Positions 1 to 6,906 of a stretch of 6,906 nucleotides of DNA are shown here, in pieces. Both the position numbers and the translations under genes were made by a program. The first letter of the stretch is position 1. Every line of letters starts with the position of its first letter. The notes below the pieces were generated by a model, which made no database searches, had not been told where the DNA came from, and was given only the letters and a program-made list of their open reading frames with translations. Origin of the DNA: Methylococcaceae bacterium (GTDB lineage Bacteria > Pseudomonadota > Gammaproteobacteria > Methylococcales > Methylomonadaceae); NCBI GenBank assembly GCA_003542275.1, contig DPKY01000135.1:2839-9744 (forward strand), in the 5' to 3' direction.

Positions 1-704
1 CCGATGAAATTGCGACGTTGCCCAACATGCGCAATTTCATCGATGGTAATTTCATCAAGCAACGCTTTCAAACGCTCGCGTACTTCGGGTTCATCGGCAA
101 GCACCTCGTCAAATAAACGGTGCAAGTGACAATAGAATGTCACGCCCATCAGCTCAGTGACAAATGCAGGCGTATCCATCAAAAATCCGGGAAACTTTGG
201 AAATTGTTCGTACACTTTTTCTTTCCACGGTGACAGCGGCACCCATTCCACTTTAGCCAGGCCACAGGTTAACAGCATTTCATCAAATAAACGTACATGA
301 CAAAATTCTTCAGCTAAATGCACGCGACTAATTTTGTCTTCAATATAATGAGAATGCGCCATATCGGGCACCACATCCCAAGCGCCTTTAATACCCACCC
401 ATTCATGTCGCGCAAATTTGTAAATTGCCGTCAGCATGAGCGTCATGCGATCAAGCGATTCAGGTTTATCTTGCATTTCAACATAGTTGCGATAAAACGC
501 TTCGGGATTGGCAAGTGGTTTACGCAATGTCACTGGATTATTTTTAAAATATGCCAATTTATCGCGTTTAATCGCCAAGTCGCGGTCGTCTTCGAGTAAT
601 TCGCCACCATGTTGTTGGGTAAATTCCCAATAATTCTCAAAGTTTTCTTTACGTTGCAACGGGGTTGACGGTGAGAAAATTGAGCGATATTTAGCTAGTG
701 TCAT
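1..704 (-). CDS. Ferritin-like di-iron carboxylate protein, function unassigned (partial, C-terminus beyond the window)
   Basis: An open frame of 234 full codons runs to the left edge without a stop. The ATG at 704 is the first possible start, because an in-frame TAA lies three codons upstream; only a weak GGAT precedes it, about 8 bases away. The protein looks soluble, with no signal peptide or membrane segment. Its acidic and histidine residues fit the four-helix di-iron pattern E...ExxH...E...ExxH: Glu101 (in ARHEW), Glu133/His136 (in AEEFCH), Glu184 (in VTELMG) and Glu223/His226 (in DEIAH). Such sites in the ferritin-like superfamily bind two irons and serve in O2-dependent oxidation, hydroxylation, N-oxygenation or iron handling. 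The ligand pattern and start are seen directly; the fold is a strong inference; the substrate is unknown. It follows purF by 61 bases on the same strand and may be read from the same transcript. The ligand layout loosely resembles AurF-type N-oxygenases, but I do not claim that identity. Confidence 0.8.
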   Translation of the reverse strand, partial: MTLAKYRSIFSPSTPLQRKENFENYWEFTQQHGGELLEDDRDLAIKRDKLAYFKNNPVTLRKPLANPEAFYRNYVEMQDKPESLDRMTLMLTAIYKFARHEWVGIKGAWDVVPDMAHSHYIEDKISRVHLAEEFCHVRLFDEMLLTCGLAKVEWVPLSPWKEKVYEQFPKFPGFLMDTPAFVTELMGVTFYCHLHRLFDEVLADEPEVRERLKALLDEITIDEIAHVGQRRNFI

Positions 705-765
705 GCGCTGTTATCCAGTTTTGATATTTAAGAAATCATCGATTCTACAAAAATTAGCAAATGAA

Positions 766-2271
766 TTACCAGCTTTGCATTTCAATAATAAAATTTTCTG
801 CTTTTTTCCCCGCACGTGCCGCATCATTTCGCAAAGCTTCAATACGCTCTAAATAGGCGTCGTCCACATCACCGGTAATGTATTCATGACTAAAGCACGA
901 GGTGTCAAAATGTTCAATCTCTGGATTCCCTTTTTGAACGGCAGCAATTAAATCCTCTAAATCTTGATAAATCAATTTATCTGCACCAATGGCCTCGCAC
1001 ACTTCTTGTTCTGTGCGATTGTGCGCAATCAACTCATGCGCGGCGGGCATATCAATACCGTACACATTAGGAAAGCGCACCGGTGGCGCAGCGGACGCAA
1101 AATACACTTTCTTTGCCCCCGCATCACGCGCCATTTGAATAATTTGGGCAGAGGTCGTGCCGCGCACCACTGAATCATCGACCAATAAAACATTTTTGCC
1201 ATTAAACTCGAGGTCAATCGCATTGAGTTTTTGACGCACGGATTTTTCGCGCATTTTTTGACCGGGCATAATAAACGTGCGACCAATATAGCGATTTTTA
1301 ATAAACCCTTCGCTAAATTTCACCCCTAATTTATTGGCCATCTGCAATGCAGCGGTGCGACTGGTATCTGGAATAGGAATGACAACATCAATGTCATGAT
1401 CGCCCCACTCTCGCGCTACCTTTGCCGCCAATTTTTCGCCCATACGCAGTCGCGCTTTATACACAGAAATCTTGTCAATAATCGAATCAGGTCGCGCAAA
1501 ATACACATATTCAAAAATACACGGGCAATGATTCACCTGCTCTGCGCATTGTTGACTGTGCAGTTTTCCCGATTGTTCAATAAAAATGGCCTCGCCAGCG
1601 GCAATGTCGCGCGTGACTTCAAAGCCTAGCACATCAAGGGCAACGCTCTCTGAAGCAATCATAAATTCACTACCCTGCTCGCTTTTGCGCTCACCAAAAA
1701 TAGCTGGTCGAATGCCGTGCGGGTCACGAAACCCTAAAATGCCCACTCCCGCAATCATAATCACGACCGCATACGCGCCACGACAACGACGGTGTACACC
1801 TTTTACCGCTTCAAAAATATCCGCGACCGTCAAATCCGTTTTATGCAAACTCTGTAGTTCATGTGCAAAGACATTGAGCAAGACTTCCGAATCCGAGTCG
1901 GTATTGATATGACGTTGATCTTCTTCAAATAACGCTTGTTTGAGCGCTTGCGTATTGGTTAAATTGCCATTGTGCGCAAGGGTCAAGCCAAAAGGCGAAT
2001 TCACATAAAAAGGTTGCGCCTCCGCTGAACTTGTGCAACCTGCCGTCGGGTAACGCACATGGGCAATGCCCATATTGCCACGCAGACGTAGCATCTGATC
2101 ATTAGTGAACACATCTCGTGTTAAGCCATTGTCTTTACGCAAATGCAATCGACCGTTTTCACACGTTACAATGCCAGCGGCATCTTGCCCACGATGCTGA
2201 AGCACGGTGAGCGCGTCATATAAATCTTGATTGACCGCTTGATGAGAAACGATAGCAACAATACCACACAT
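766..2271 (-). CDS. purF: Amidophosphoribosyltransferase (glutamine PRPP amidotransferase)
   Basis: This cytosolic enzyme catalyses the first committed step of de novo purine synthesis: PRPP plus glutamine gives 5-phosphoribosylamine, glutamate and pyrophosphate. The 501-residue product is close to E. coli PurF (about 505). The N-terminal Ntn glutaminase domain (about 1-230) begins MCGIVAI, so Cys2 becomes the N-terminal nucleophile once Met is removed. Arg73 (HVRYPTAG), Asn101-Gly102 (AHNGNLTN) and Asp127 match the known glutaminase-site residues. The C-terminal phosphoribosyltransferase domain carries the PRPP loop [14 protein letters not shown] (361-374, Asp365/Asp366) and the flexible loop around [10 protein letters not shown] (325-334). 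There is no propeptide, as in the enterobacterial form and unlike the Fe-S form of Bacillus. An AGGT Shine-Dalgarno lies 8 bases before the ATG. It follows dedD directly after a 115-base gap, with no cvpA between. No frameshift or missing key residue is seen. Confidence 0.98.
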   Translation of the reverse strand: MCGIVAIVSHQAVNQDLYDALTVLQHRGQDAAGIVTCENGRLHLRKDNGLTRDVFTNDQMLRLRGNMGIAHVRYPTAGCTSSAEAQPFYVNSPFGLTLAHNGNLTNTQALKQALFEEDQRHINTDSDSEVLLNVFAHELQSLHKTDLTVADIFEAVKGVHRRCRGAYAVVIMIAGVGILGFRDPHGIRPAIFGERKSEQGSEFMIASESVALDVLGFEVTRDIAAGEAIFIEQSGKLHSQQCAEQVNHCPCIFEYVYFARPDSIIDKISVYKARLRMGEKLAAKVAREWGDHDIDVVIPIPDTSRTAALQMANKLGVKFSEGFIKNRYIGRTFIMPGQKMREKSVRQKLNAIDLEFNGKNVLLVDDSVVRGTTSAQIIQMARDAGAKKVYFASAAPPVRFPNVYGIDMPAAHELIAHNRTEQEVCEAIGADKLIYQDLEDLIAAVQKGNPEIEHFDTSCFSHEYITGDVDDAYLERIEALRNDAARAGKKAENFIIEMQSW

Positions 2272-2279
2272 TATTTTTT

Positions 2280-2283
2280 ACCT
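2280..2283 (-). promoter_or_regulatory. Ribosome binding site of purF
   Basis: The minus strand reads AGGT here, followed by an A-rich 8-base spacer (AAAAAATA) and the purF ATG at 2271. Spacing and composition are typical and support this start, which also places the catalytic cysteine at position 2 as the family requires. Confidence 0.6.
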
Positions 2284-2333
2284 AAGTTTGAAGAGGAAAC
2301 GTTGAACAATATATTTTTCTGAAAGGTGAAGCG

Positions 2334-2364
2334 TGCTGCGTGAGGCAAAATGCCCAACGCAGCA
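2334..2364 (-). other. Long interrupted hairpin in the dedD-purF intergenic gap
   Basis: The 115 bases between the dedD stop and the purF start hold no gene. They contain a nested inverted repeat: outer arms TGCTGCGT (2334-2341) and ACGCAGCA (2357-2364), perfect over 8 bp; a 2x2 mismatch; then inner arms GGCA (2344-2347) and TGCC (2351-2354) around an AAA loop. That makes 12 bp in all. No T-run follows the stem on either strand, so it is not a standard intrinsic terminator. It could be an mRNA stabiliser or processing site, a protein-binding site, or a transcription attenuator for purF. The pairing is read directly; the role is inferred. Confidence 0.5.
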
Positions 2365-2386
2365 TGGCTCTCATTTGAAAACAGGC

Positions 2387-3298
2387 TTATTCTGACACAA
2401 GGATGGATTTGATGTTTTGTTCATCCATTTTGCGTTTCATGGCAGCGGCGCGTTTGCCGTCAAGTTCAGGGCCAACACGCAAACGATAGCTAACGCCTTT
2501 TTCAGTTTGTACGGGCTCAAGTAACGCCGGTAAGCCTTCTTTTTGCAGGCCTTCAAGTAAAGCGGTCGCATTTTCTTTTTTTGTAAAACTGCCCACTTGA
2601 ATATACCATCGTGATGGCGTTGCCGGCTTGGGTGTCGATACTGCTGCAGCAATTTTTTTGGCATCACTCGTCGCGCTATCTTTGTCAACAGCTCCTGACT
2701 TGACTGCTGGCGTATTGGCGTTGTCGGTGAGTTTTGCCGCGTGCACTTGTTTTAATAATTCTTCTTCAAGTTTGCTATTGAATTTTTTCGCTTTCACTTC
2801 TGTAACCGGATTGGCATCTTCCTCGGCAACAGCCACAGGCGGTTTTTTGGTCGCTGCAGGTTTATTGGGTTTCATTGGCGGTTCATCATCAACTTCATCG
2901 CCACGAATGTCATAATTGGAGGTTTCAGAATACACGGGCTTTTCCACGCGCGGTTTTTCACGCACAGGCTTTGCTGGTGCGGGTGCTGGCGGCGGAGTAG
3001 GCGTTGCTGGTGAGATATCTTCCATCTCATCTGGTCGCAAAGTATTAGGTGCTACGGTATTAACGGCAGCGGCCGTTTTATTTTGGGGGGGAAGCGCTAA
3101 CACTTGCTCCGCACTCACAGGTAACTTAGCGGGTGGCTCTTCAACAAATTGGTTTTCAGCCGGTAAACTCAAATTACTCACCACCTGCCCTTCTTCTTCA
3201 ACATTGTCATCAAACAACATCGGTATAAGTATTGCCGACAATATTGTGACCACAAATGCGCCCATTAAACGTTGTTTTAACTCATGATCAATGTTCAT
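2387..3298 (-). CDS. dedD: DedD-type SPOR-domain cell-division protein
   Basis: DedD is an inner-membrane septal-ring protein whose C-terminal SPOR domain binds denuded peptidoglycan at the division site. From the ATG at 3298 the product has 303 residues. A short cytoplasmic N-terminus (MNIDHELKQR) precedes one membrane helix at about 10-29, then LFDD and a long low-complexity periplasmic linker (about 31-229) rich in Pro, Ala, Lys and Glu, including a proline stretch near 97-112. The SPOR domain fills about 230-302, beginning RWYIQVGSF and containing SYRLRVGP. E. coli DedD is shorter (about 220), the difference being the linker. A GTG at 3310 would add four residues, but the ATG at 3298 is preferred because AGGTGA lies 8 bases before it and the GTG would be part of that Shine-Dalgarno. 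It overlaps the folC end by 11 bases, as expected for the folC-dedD pair. Confidence 0.9.
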   Translation of the reverse strand: MNIDHELKQRLMGAFVVTILSAILIPMLFDDNVEEEGQVVSNLSLPAENQFVEEPPAKLPVSAEQVLALPPQNKTAAAVNTVAPNTLRPDEMEDISPATPTPPPAPAPAKPVREKPRVEKPVYSETSNYDIRGDEVDDEPPMKPNKPAATKKPPVAVAEEDANPVTEVKAKKFNSKLEEELLKQVHAAKLTDNANTPAVKSGAVDKDSATSDAKKIAAAVSTPKPATPSRWYIQVGSFTKKENATALLEGLQKEGLPALLEPVQTEKGVSYRLRVGPELDGKRAAAMKRKMDEQNIKSILVSE

Positions 3299-4583
3299 GT
3301 TTACTTTCACCTATTTTTAAATTGACACAGCACTCTGATACTAAAAAAAATGACCCAAAAACGACAATCAAATCGCCCACCCGAGCGGCTTGTTTTGCCG
3401 CATCAAATGCCTGCGCAAAGCCAGAAAATCCCCAATGGCCATGTTGAATCTGACATTCTTCAAAAATACCACGCATAACCAACTCTGTTACCGCGCGTGT
3501 ATTGTGCGTGAGCGGGGCAAAAAACCATTGATACACCATCGGCTTCATCAACGACAACACACCAGCAATATCTTTATCCTTCATCATTGAAAAAATAGCA
3601 TGAATGCGCACAGCAGGAAAATGTTCACGCAAATACGCAACCAATGTTTCAACCGCTTGAGGATTATGCCCAACATCTAAAAGAACGGGAACGTCGCCCT
3701 CAATGAGTTGAAATCGCCCCGCTAATGTCACGTTCTGCAAACCTAAACGAATGGACACCTCAGACATGGGCAGTTGCGATTTTAGGCACTGCGTTGCGAA
3801 AATGGCTGACGCCGCGTTGCGATATTGATGCTCTCCTTTGAGGGCTGGCGGCGGCAGATTGTCTATCTTGCCTTGCTCACTTTCCCATGTCCACGTCTGT
3901 GCGCGGTGAACATAGCTAAACGCCTCACCAAAACAATACACATCCGCGTGCACCGCCTTGGCGTAGTCAATGAGTGTGCGAGGCGGCAAAGGCTCACCCA
4001 CAATAGCGGGCTGCCCTGAGCGAAAAATTCCCGCTTTTTCATAGCCAATGTGGTCACGCGTTTTGCCTAGCCACTCCACATGGTCAATAGCAATGCTACT
4101 CACAATGGCAACGTCCGCATCAACGATATTCACCGCATCAAGACGCCCACCTAAGCCCACTTCTAAAACCTGAACAGCAACACGCGCTTGAGAAAAAATT
4201 AACAGCGCCGCCAGCGTGCTGAATTCAAAATAACTCAGTGTGGTGTCACCACGCGCCTGATCAATCTGCGAAAAAACGGCGCAAATTTGCGCATCACTCA
4301 CCGGCTTGCCGTTAATTTTAATACGCTCGTTATAGTGCACAATATGCGGCGAGGTGTATGCACCAACGCTGTGTCCCTGCGCTAAATAAAACGCTTCTAG
4401 GTAGGCAACGCTTGAGCCTTTGCCATTTGTCCCTGCAACAGTGAGTGTGATTGGCCGATATGCCCCGCTAGGCAACAGAGCTTCAAATACGCGCTTAACG
4501 CGCTCAAGCCCTAAATCAATAGGAAGCGGGTGCAAACTCTCTTGCCAAGACAACCACTGTGCTAATGTGTCAAAACGACTCAT
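3288..4583 (-). CDS. folC: Bifunctional dihydrofolate synthase / folylpolyglutamate synthase
   Basis: FolC is a cytosolic Mur-ligase-type enzyme. It adds glutamate to dihydropteroate to make dihydrofolate, then extends the glutamate tail of reduced folates using ATP. From the ATG at 4583 the product has 431 residues, close to E. coli FolC (about 422). Visible motifs are the P-loop AGTNGKGSS (50-58), TSPHIVHYNERI (77-88), LEVGLGGRLDAVNIVDADV (140-158), the SIAIDH.EWLG segment (163-173), EKAGIFR (182-188) whose Lys183 is the expected carbamylated lysine, and LLDVGHNPQA (301-310) opening the C-terminal domain. A TTG at 4595 would add four residues, but the ATG gives the family-like N-terminus. 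No strong Shine-Dalgarno precedes either, so coupling to accD, which ends 15 bases upstream, is likely. No broken motif is seen. Confidence 0.97.
   Translation of the reverse strand: MSRFDTLAQWLSWQESLHPLPIDLGLERVKRVFEALLPSGAYRPITLTVAGTNGKGSSVAYLEAFYLAQGHSVGAYTSPHIVHYNERIKINGKPVSDAQICAVFSQIDQARGDTTLSYFEFSTLAALLIFSQARVAVQVLEVGLGGRLDAVNIVDADVAIVSSIAIDHVEWLGKTRDHIGYEKAGIFRSGQPAIVGEPLPPRTLIDYAKAVHADVYCFGEAFSYVHRAQTWTWESEQGKIDNLPPPALKGEHQYRNAASAIFATQCLKSQLPMSEVSIRLGLQNVTLAGRFQLIEGDVPVLLDVGHNPQAVETLVAYLREHFPAVRIHAIFSMMKDKDIAGVLSLMKPMVYQWFFAPLTHNTRAVTELVMRGIFEECQIQHGHWGFSGFAQAFDAAKQAARVGDLIVVFGSFFLVSECCVNLKIGESKHEH
3307..3312 (-). promoter_or_regulatory. Ribosome binding site that sets the dedD start
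   Basis: The minus strand reads AGGTGA, then 8 bases to the ATG at 3298. The motif includes the GTG at 3310 that could otherwise be taken as an earlier start, so it argues for the shorter protein. It lies inside the folC coding end, which fits translational coupling of the two genes. Confidence 0.65.
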
Positions 4584-4598
4584 GTTTTTCGTCAAGCA

Positions 4599-5525
4599 CT
4601 AACCCGCATCGTCAACATCATGCGTCAACTGTTCAAGTGCATCATCGTCAACCACTGCTGGGCAAGTGACTTTATGCCATGTTAACATCGCCAAGATACT
4701 GGCAATTTTATCGCGTATATCACGTCGATGAATAATCATATCAATCGCGCCATGTTCCTGCAAAAATTCACTGCGCTGAAAACCTTCAGGTAATTTCTCG
4801 CGTACCGTTTGCTCAATCACACGCGGCCCAGCAAAGCCAATCAACGCATTTGGCTCGGCAACGTTAATGTCACCAAGCATGGCCAAACTCGCTGAGACGC
4901 CGCCCATAGTAGGGTCAGTCATAAACGAAATATAAGGCAATCCTCGCGCTGAGAGCTTGGTTAATGCTGCGCTGGTTTTGGTCATCTGAAAGAGGGAGAA
5001 CAATGACTCCTGCATTCGCGCCCCACCACTTGCCGTAAAAACAATAAAAGGCACGCCCAGTTCGATACTTTTGTTCACACCGCGCACAAATTTTTCACCG
5101 ACAACCGAGCCCATCGAGCCGCCCATGAAATTAAAATCAAATGCCGCCGCAACAATGTCTTGGCCATGCAACTGCCCCTTCATCACCACTAAAGCATCAT
5201 TTTCTCTGGTTTGTTTTTGCGCTTGAAGCAGGCGATCTTTGTATTTTTTACTGTCTTTAAACTTCAACGGGTCAAGGGGTTTAACATTTTTCCCCACTTC
5301 TTCGCGTCCTTGCTCATCTAAAAACAAATTCAATCTTGCCCGCGCAGAAATACGCATATGATGATCACATTTCGGGCACACACTGCCATTTTTTTCTAAC
5401 TCGCTGTTATACAAAATGGCATTGCAACTTGGGCATTTTGCCCACAGCCCTTCAGGCACCGTATTTTTTTTATTCGTCGATTCTGTGCGAATAATCGACG
5501 GCCGTAATTTTTCAAACCAACTCAT
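4599..5525 (-). CDS. accD: Acetyl-CoA carboxylase carboxyltransferase subunit beta
   Basis: AccD pairs with AccA as the carboxyltransferase of acetyl-CoA carboxylase, moving the carboxyl group from biotinylated AccB to acetyl-CoA to give malonyl-CoA for fatty-acid synthesis. The 308-residue product matches E. coli AccD (304). An N-terminal zinc ribbon has Cys31, Cys34, Cys50 and Cys53 (CPSC...CPKC). The crotonase-like domain follows, with [11 protein letters not shown] (135-145), [10 protein letters not shown] (165-174), [10 protein letters not shown] (204-213) and [11 protein letters not shown] (230-240), all well conserved. The start lies only 2 bases after the trpA stop, with a weak GGA about 9 bases upstream inside trpA, so translation is probably coupled. 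The C-terminal tail is acidic and unremarkable. An inverted repeat lies just inside the 5' coding end (5475-5500). Confidence 0.98.
   Translation of the reverse strand: MSWFEKLRPSIIRTESTNKKNTVPEGLWAKCPSCNAILYNSELEKNGSVCPKCDHHMRISARARLNLFLDEQGREEVGKNVKPLDPLKFKDSKKYKDRLLQAQKQTRENDALVVMKGQLHGQDIVAAAFDFNFMGGSMGSVVGEKFVRGVNKSIELGVPFIVFTASGGARMQESLFSLFQMTKTSAALTKLSARGLPYISFMTDPTMGGVSASLAMLGDINVAEPNALIGFAGPRVIEQTVREKLPEGFQRSEFLQEHGAIDMIIHRRDIRDKIASILAMLTWHKVTCPAVVDDDALEQLTHDVDDAG
5475..5500 (-). repeat. Inverted repeat in the early accD coding region
   Basis: CGTCGATT (5475-5482) and AATCGACG (5493-5500) are perfect 8-base complements around a 10-base loop, about 25-51 bases into the accD message (around codons 9-17). 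The pairing is read directly. Whether it is selected or chance is unknown, since both arms are coding sequence. It may affect early translation of accD. Confidence 0.35.
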
Positions 5526-5527
5526 AA

Positions 5528-6331
5528 TCAGTTATCCATTGCCAGTCGCATTGCAGTTAATAATTCAATAATGGCTTCTTTTGCCTGCGGTGGATTGTGT
5601 AAATTCGCTTCAATTTCACGAATCAACGCACTGCCCACCACCACACCATCGCCTAATTGCGCAATGGTTTTTGCCGTTTGCGCATCTTTTACGCCAAACC
5701 CTACCGCAATAGGCAATGTCGTATTGGCACGAATTTCAGCTAATTTTGCTTCCACCTCCGCCACATTCAAATGCGCCGCACCTGTCACGCCTTTGAGTGA
5801 AACATAATAAAGGTATCCCGCGCCCACAGTATCCATGCTGGCAATACGCGCCGCACTGCTATTGGGGGCAAGTAAGAAAATGGGATCAATATCGCGTGAT
5901 TTGAGTTGCTCAACGCACGCCTGCGCTTCTTCTGGCGGTAAATCAACTGTTAACACGCCGTCAATGCCTGCAGCGTGCACCGCTTGTGCAAATTGTTCAT
6001 AGCCCATCACTTCAACAGGATTTAAATATCCCATAATCACAATAGGAGTATGACCATTGGTTTTGCGAAACTCGGCGGCAATGGCCAGTGTTGTTCTCAG
6101 GCTTTGATGATGCGCAAGCGCTCGCTCGCTCGCCCGTTGAATGACAGGGCCATCAGCCATAGGGTCAGAGAATGGTACACCCAGCTCAATAATATCCGCC
6201 CCTGCACCGACCATCGCGTGCATGAGTGGCACGGTAAATTGCGGATGAGGGTCGCCTGCGGTGACAAATGGAATAAGGGCTTTGCGGCCTTTTTGCGCTA
6301 ATTCAGAAAATGTTGCAGCTAAGCGACTCAT
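5528..6331 (-). CDS. trpA: Tryptophan synthase alpha subunit
   Basis: TrpA cleaves indole-3-glycerol phosphate to glyceraldehyde-3-phosphate and indole, which is channelled to TrpB within the alpha2-beta2 complex. The 267-residue product is the usual length (E. coli 268) and a single TIM barrel. The catalytic acids Glu49 (in [12 protein letters not shown]) and Asp60 (in MADGP) sit at the family positions. Further landmarks are VIMGYLNPV (98-106), VDLPPEE (129-135), SLKGVTGA (178-185), the phosphate-binding GFGV (211-214) and VVGSALI (231-237). The ATG overlaps the trpB stop in an ATGA arrangement, and a strong AGAAGGA lies 8 bases before it, so both the start and coupling to trpB are well supported. 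No missing key residue is seen. Confidence 0.98.
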   Translation of the reverse strand: MSRLAATFSELAQKGRKALIPFVTAGDPHPQFTVPLMHAMVGAGADIIELGVPFSDPMADGPVIQRASERALAHHQSLRTTLAIAAEFRKTNGHTPIVIMGYLNPVEVMGYEQFAQAVHAAGIDGVLTVDLPPEEAQACVEQLKSRDIDPIFLLAPNSSAARIASMDTVGAGYLYYVSLKGVTGAAHLNVAEVEAKLAEIRANTTLPIAVGFGVKDAQTAKTIAQLGDGVVVGSALIREIEANLHNPPQAKEAIIELLTAMRLAMDN

Positions 6332-6906
6332 AATTCAATTCCTTCTCGTTTTGCCATCGTTTGCATATCTTTGTCGCCACGCCCCGATAAATTCACAATT
6401 AAAATTTCATCCTGTTTCATGGTCGGTGCCAGTTTGAGTGCATACGCCATCGCATGACTGGATTCTAATGCGGGAATAATGCCTTCCATGCGCGTGAGCG
6501 CATAAAAACCGCCCAGCGCTTCTTCATCGGTAATGTTGACGTATTGGGCGCGACCAGAATCTTTTAGCCAAGCGTGCTCTGGGCCAACACCTGGGTAGTC
6601 CATACCAGCAGATACTGAATGCGTCTCAGATATTTGGCCATTGTCATCTTGCAATAAATACGTGCGATTGCCATGTAAAACGCCAGGCTTCCCAACACAC
6701 AAAGCCGCAGAATGTAAGCCACTTCCTAAACCATGCCCTGCCGCTTCAACCCCAATGAGTTTGACATCAGGCAAGTCAATGTAGGGATAAAAAATACCCA
6801 TTGCATTAGATCCACCACCAACGCAAGCCAATACATAATCAGGTTGCTTGCCAGTCATCTCCGGCATTTGCACTTTGCACTCTTCGCCAATCACACTCTG
6901 AAAATC
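6328..6906 (-). CDS. trpB: Tryptophan synthase beta subunit (partial, N-terminal half beyond the window)
   Basis: TrpB is the PLP enzyme that condenses indole with serine to form tryptophan. Only the last 192 residues lie here; the frame is open to the right edge and begins DFQSVIGEE, which aligns with an internal stretch of the roughly 400-residue family. A GTG at 6894 encodes an internal valine and is not a start. Seen in order are the PLP-phosphate loop VGGGSNAMG (29-37 of the fragment), the AAGHG region (55-59), [13 protein letters not shown] (99-111), [12 protein letters not shown] (141-152) with the conserved glutamate near the PLP ring, and NLSGRGDKD (172-180) with the serine facing the pyridine nitrogen. 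The stop overlaps trpA by 4 bases. The gene is cut by the window edge, not visibly broken. Confidence 0.97.
   Translation of the reverse strand, partial: DFQSVIGEECKVQMPEMTGKQPDYVLACVGGGSNAMGIFYPYIDLPDVKLIGVEAAGHGLGSGLHSAALCVGKPGVLHGNRTYLLQDDNGQISETHSVSAGMDYPGVGPEHAWLKDSGRAQYVNITDEEALGGFYALTRMEGIIPALESSHAMAYALKLAPTMKQDEILIVNLSGRGDKDMQTMAKREGIEL
6340..6346 (-). promoter_or_regulatory. Ribosome binding site of trpA
   Basis: The minus strand reads AGAAGGA, 8 bases before the trpA ATG and inside the last codons of trpB. It is the strongest Shine-Dalgarno in the window and should keep alpha and beta subunit output balanced despite the ATGA overlap. Confidence 0.65.

Noticed and set aside
318..599. 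Plus-strand open frame opposite the di-iron gene
   Set aside because: It lies wholly antisense to a gene with clear metal-binding motifs, and its composition (many His, Phe, Ile, Arg) looks like non-coding translation.
705..765. Possible terminator or promoter between purF and the di-iron gene
   Set aside because: The gap has only a short imperfect repeat (AGAAATC/GATTCT near 731-746) without a T-run, and no -35/-10 pair with acceptable spacing.
2293..2308. Possible PurR operator upstream of purF centred on AACGTT
   Set aside because: Only the central AAACGTT agrees; about 8 of 16 positions fit the E. coli PurR consensus and the outer half-sites do not match. Too weak to call.
2308..2313. 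Possible -10 box TATATT for a purF promoter on the minus strand
   Set aside because: No recognisable -35 element lies 16-18 bases upstream; an AT-rich hexamer alone is not enough.
2628..3287. Plus-strand open frames rich in Gly/Ala/Ser opposite dedD
   Set aside because: They are antisense reflections of the Pro/Ala-rich DedD linker. They lack a convincing ribosome binding site and any recognisable domain.
3310..3310. GTG at 3310 as the dedD start (307 residues)
   Set aside because: This GTG is part of the AGGTGA Shine-Dalgarno for the ATG at 3298, which gives the family-like N-terminus.
4595..4595. TTG at 4595 as the folC start (435 residues)
   Set aside because: TTG is a rare start, has no better Shine-Dalgarno, and adds only four non-conserved residues before the ATG at 4583.

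Overview
The window reads as an ordinary chromosomal housekeeping segment of a gammaproteobacterium. All seven genes lie on the minus strand, so transcription runs from the high to the low coordinates. The order trpB-trpA-accD-folC-dedD-purF, a DedD-type SPOR protein, a FolC close to the E. coli bifunctional enzyme, and a PurF starting directly at Met-Cys without a propeptide all fit Gammaproteobacteria. Base composition is moderate, slightly AT-leaning by eye. I cannot name the genus from these genes alone.

Layout in transcription order: the C-terminal half of trpB (6906-6328, cut by the window edge), trpA (6331-5528), accD (5525-4599), folC (start 4583, stop 3288), dedD (start 3298, stop 2387), a 115-base gap, purF (2271-766), a 61-base gap, and the N-terminal part of a ferritin-like di-iron protein (704 to the left edge, unfinished). 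From trpB to dedD the genes overlap or sit within about 15 bases of each other, so they are probably one transcription unit with translational coupling. The dedD-purF gap holds a long interrupted hairpin but no clear terminator or promoter.

Functionally the cluster joins tryptophan synthase (TrpA/TrpB), the carboxyltransferase beta subunit of acetyl-CoA carboxylase (AccD, fatty-acid initiation), folate polyglutamylation (FolC), a septal-ring cell-division protein (DedD) and the first committed step of purine synthesis (PurF). The grouping is a conserved neighbourhood rather than one pathway.

Two points stand out. cvpA, which in E. coli and many relatives lies between dedD and purF, is missing. 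The gene after purF encodes a di-iron carboxylate protein that I cannot assign to a named enzyme. I see no mobile element, CRISPR array, tRNA, rRNA or defence system, and no convincing previously undescribed system.
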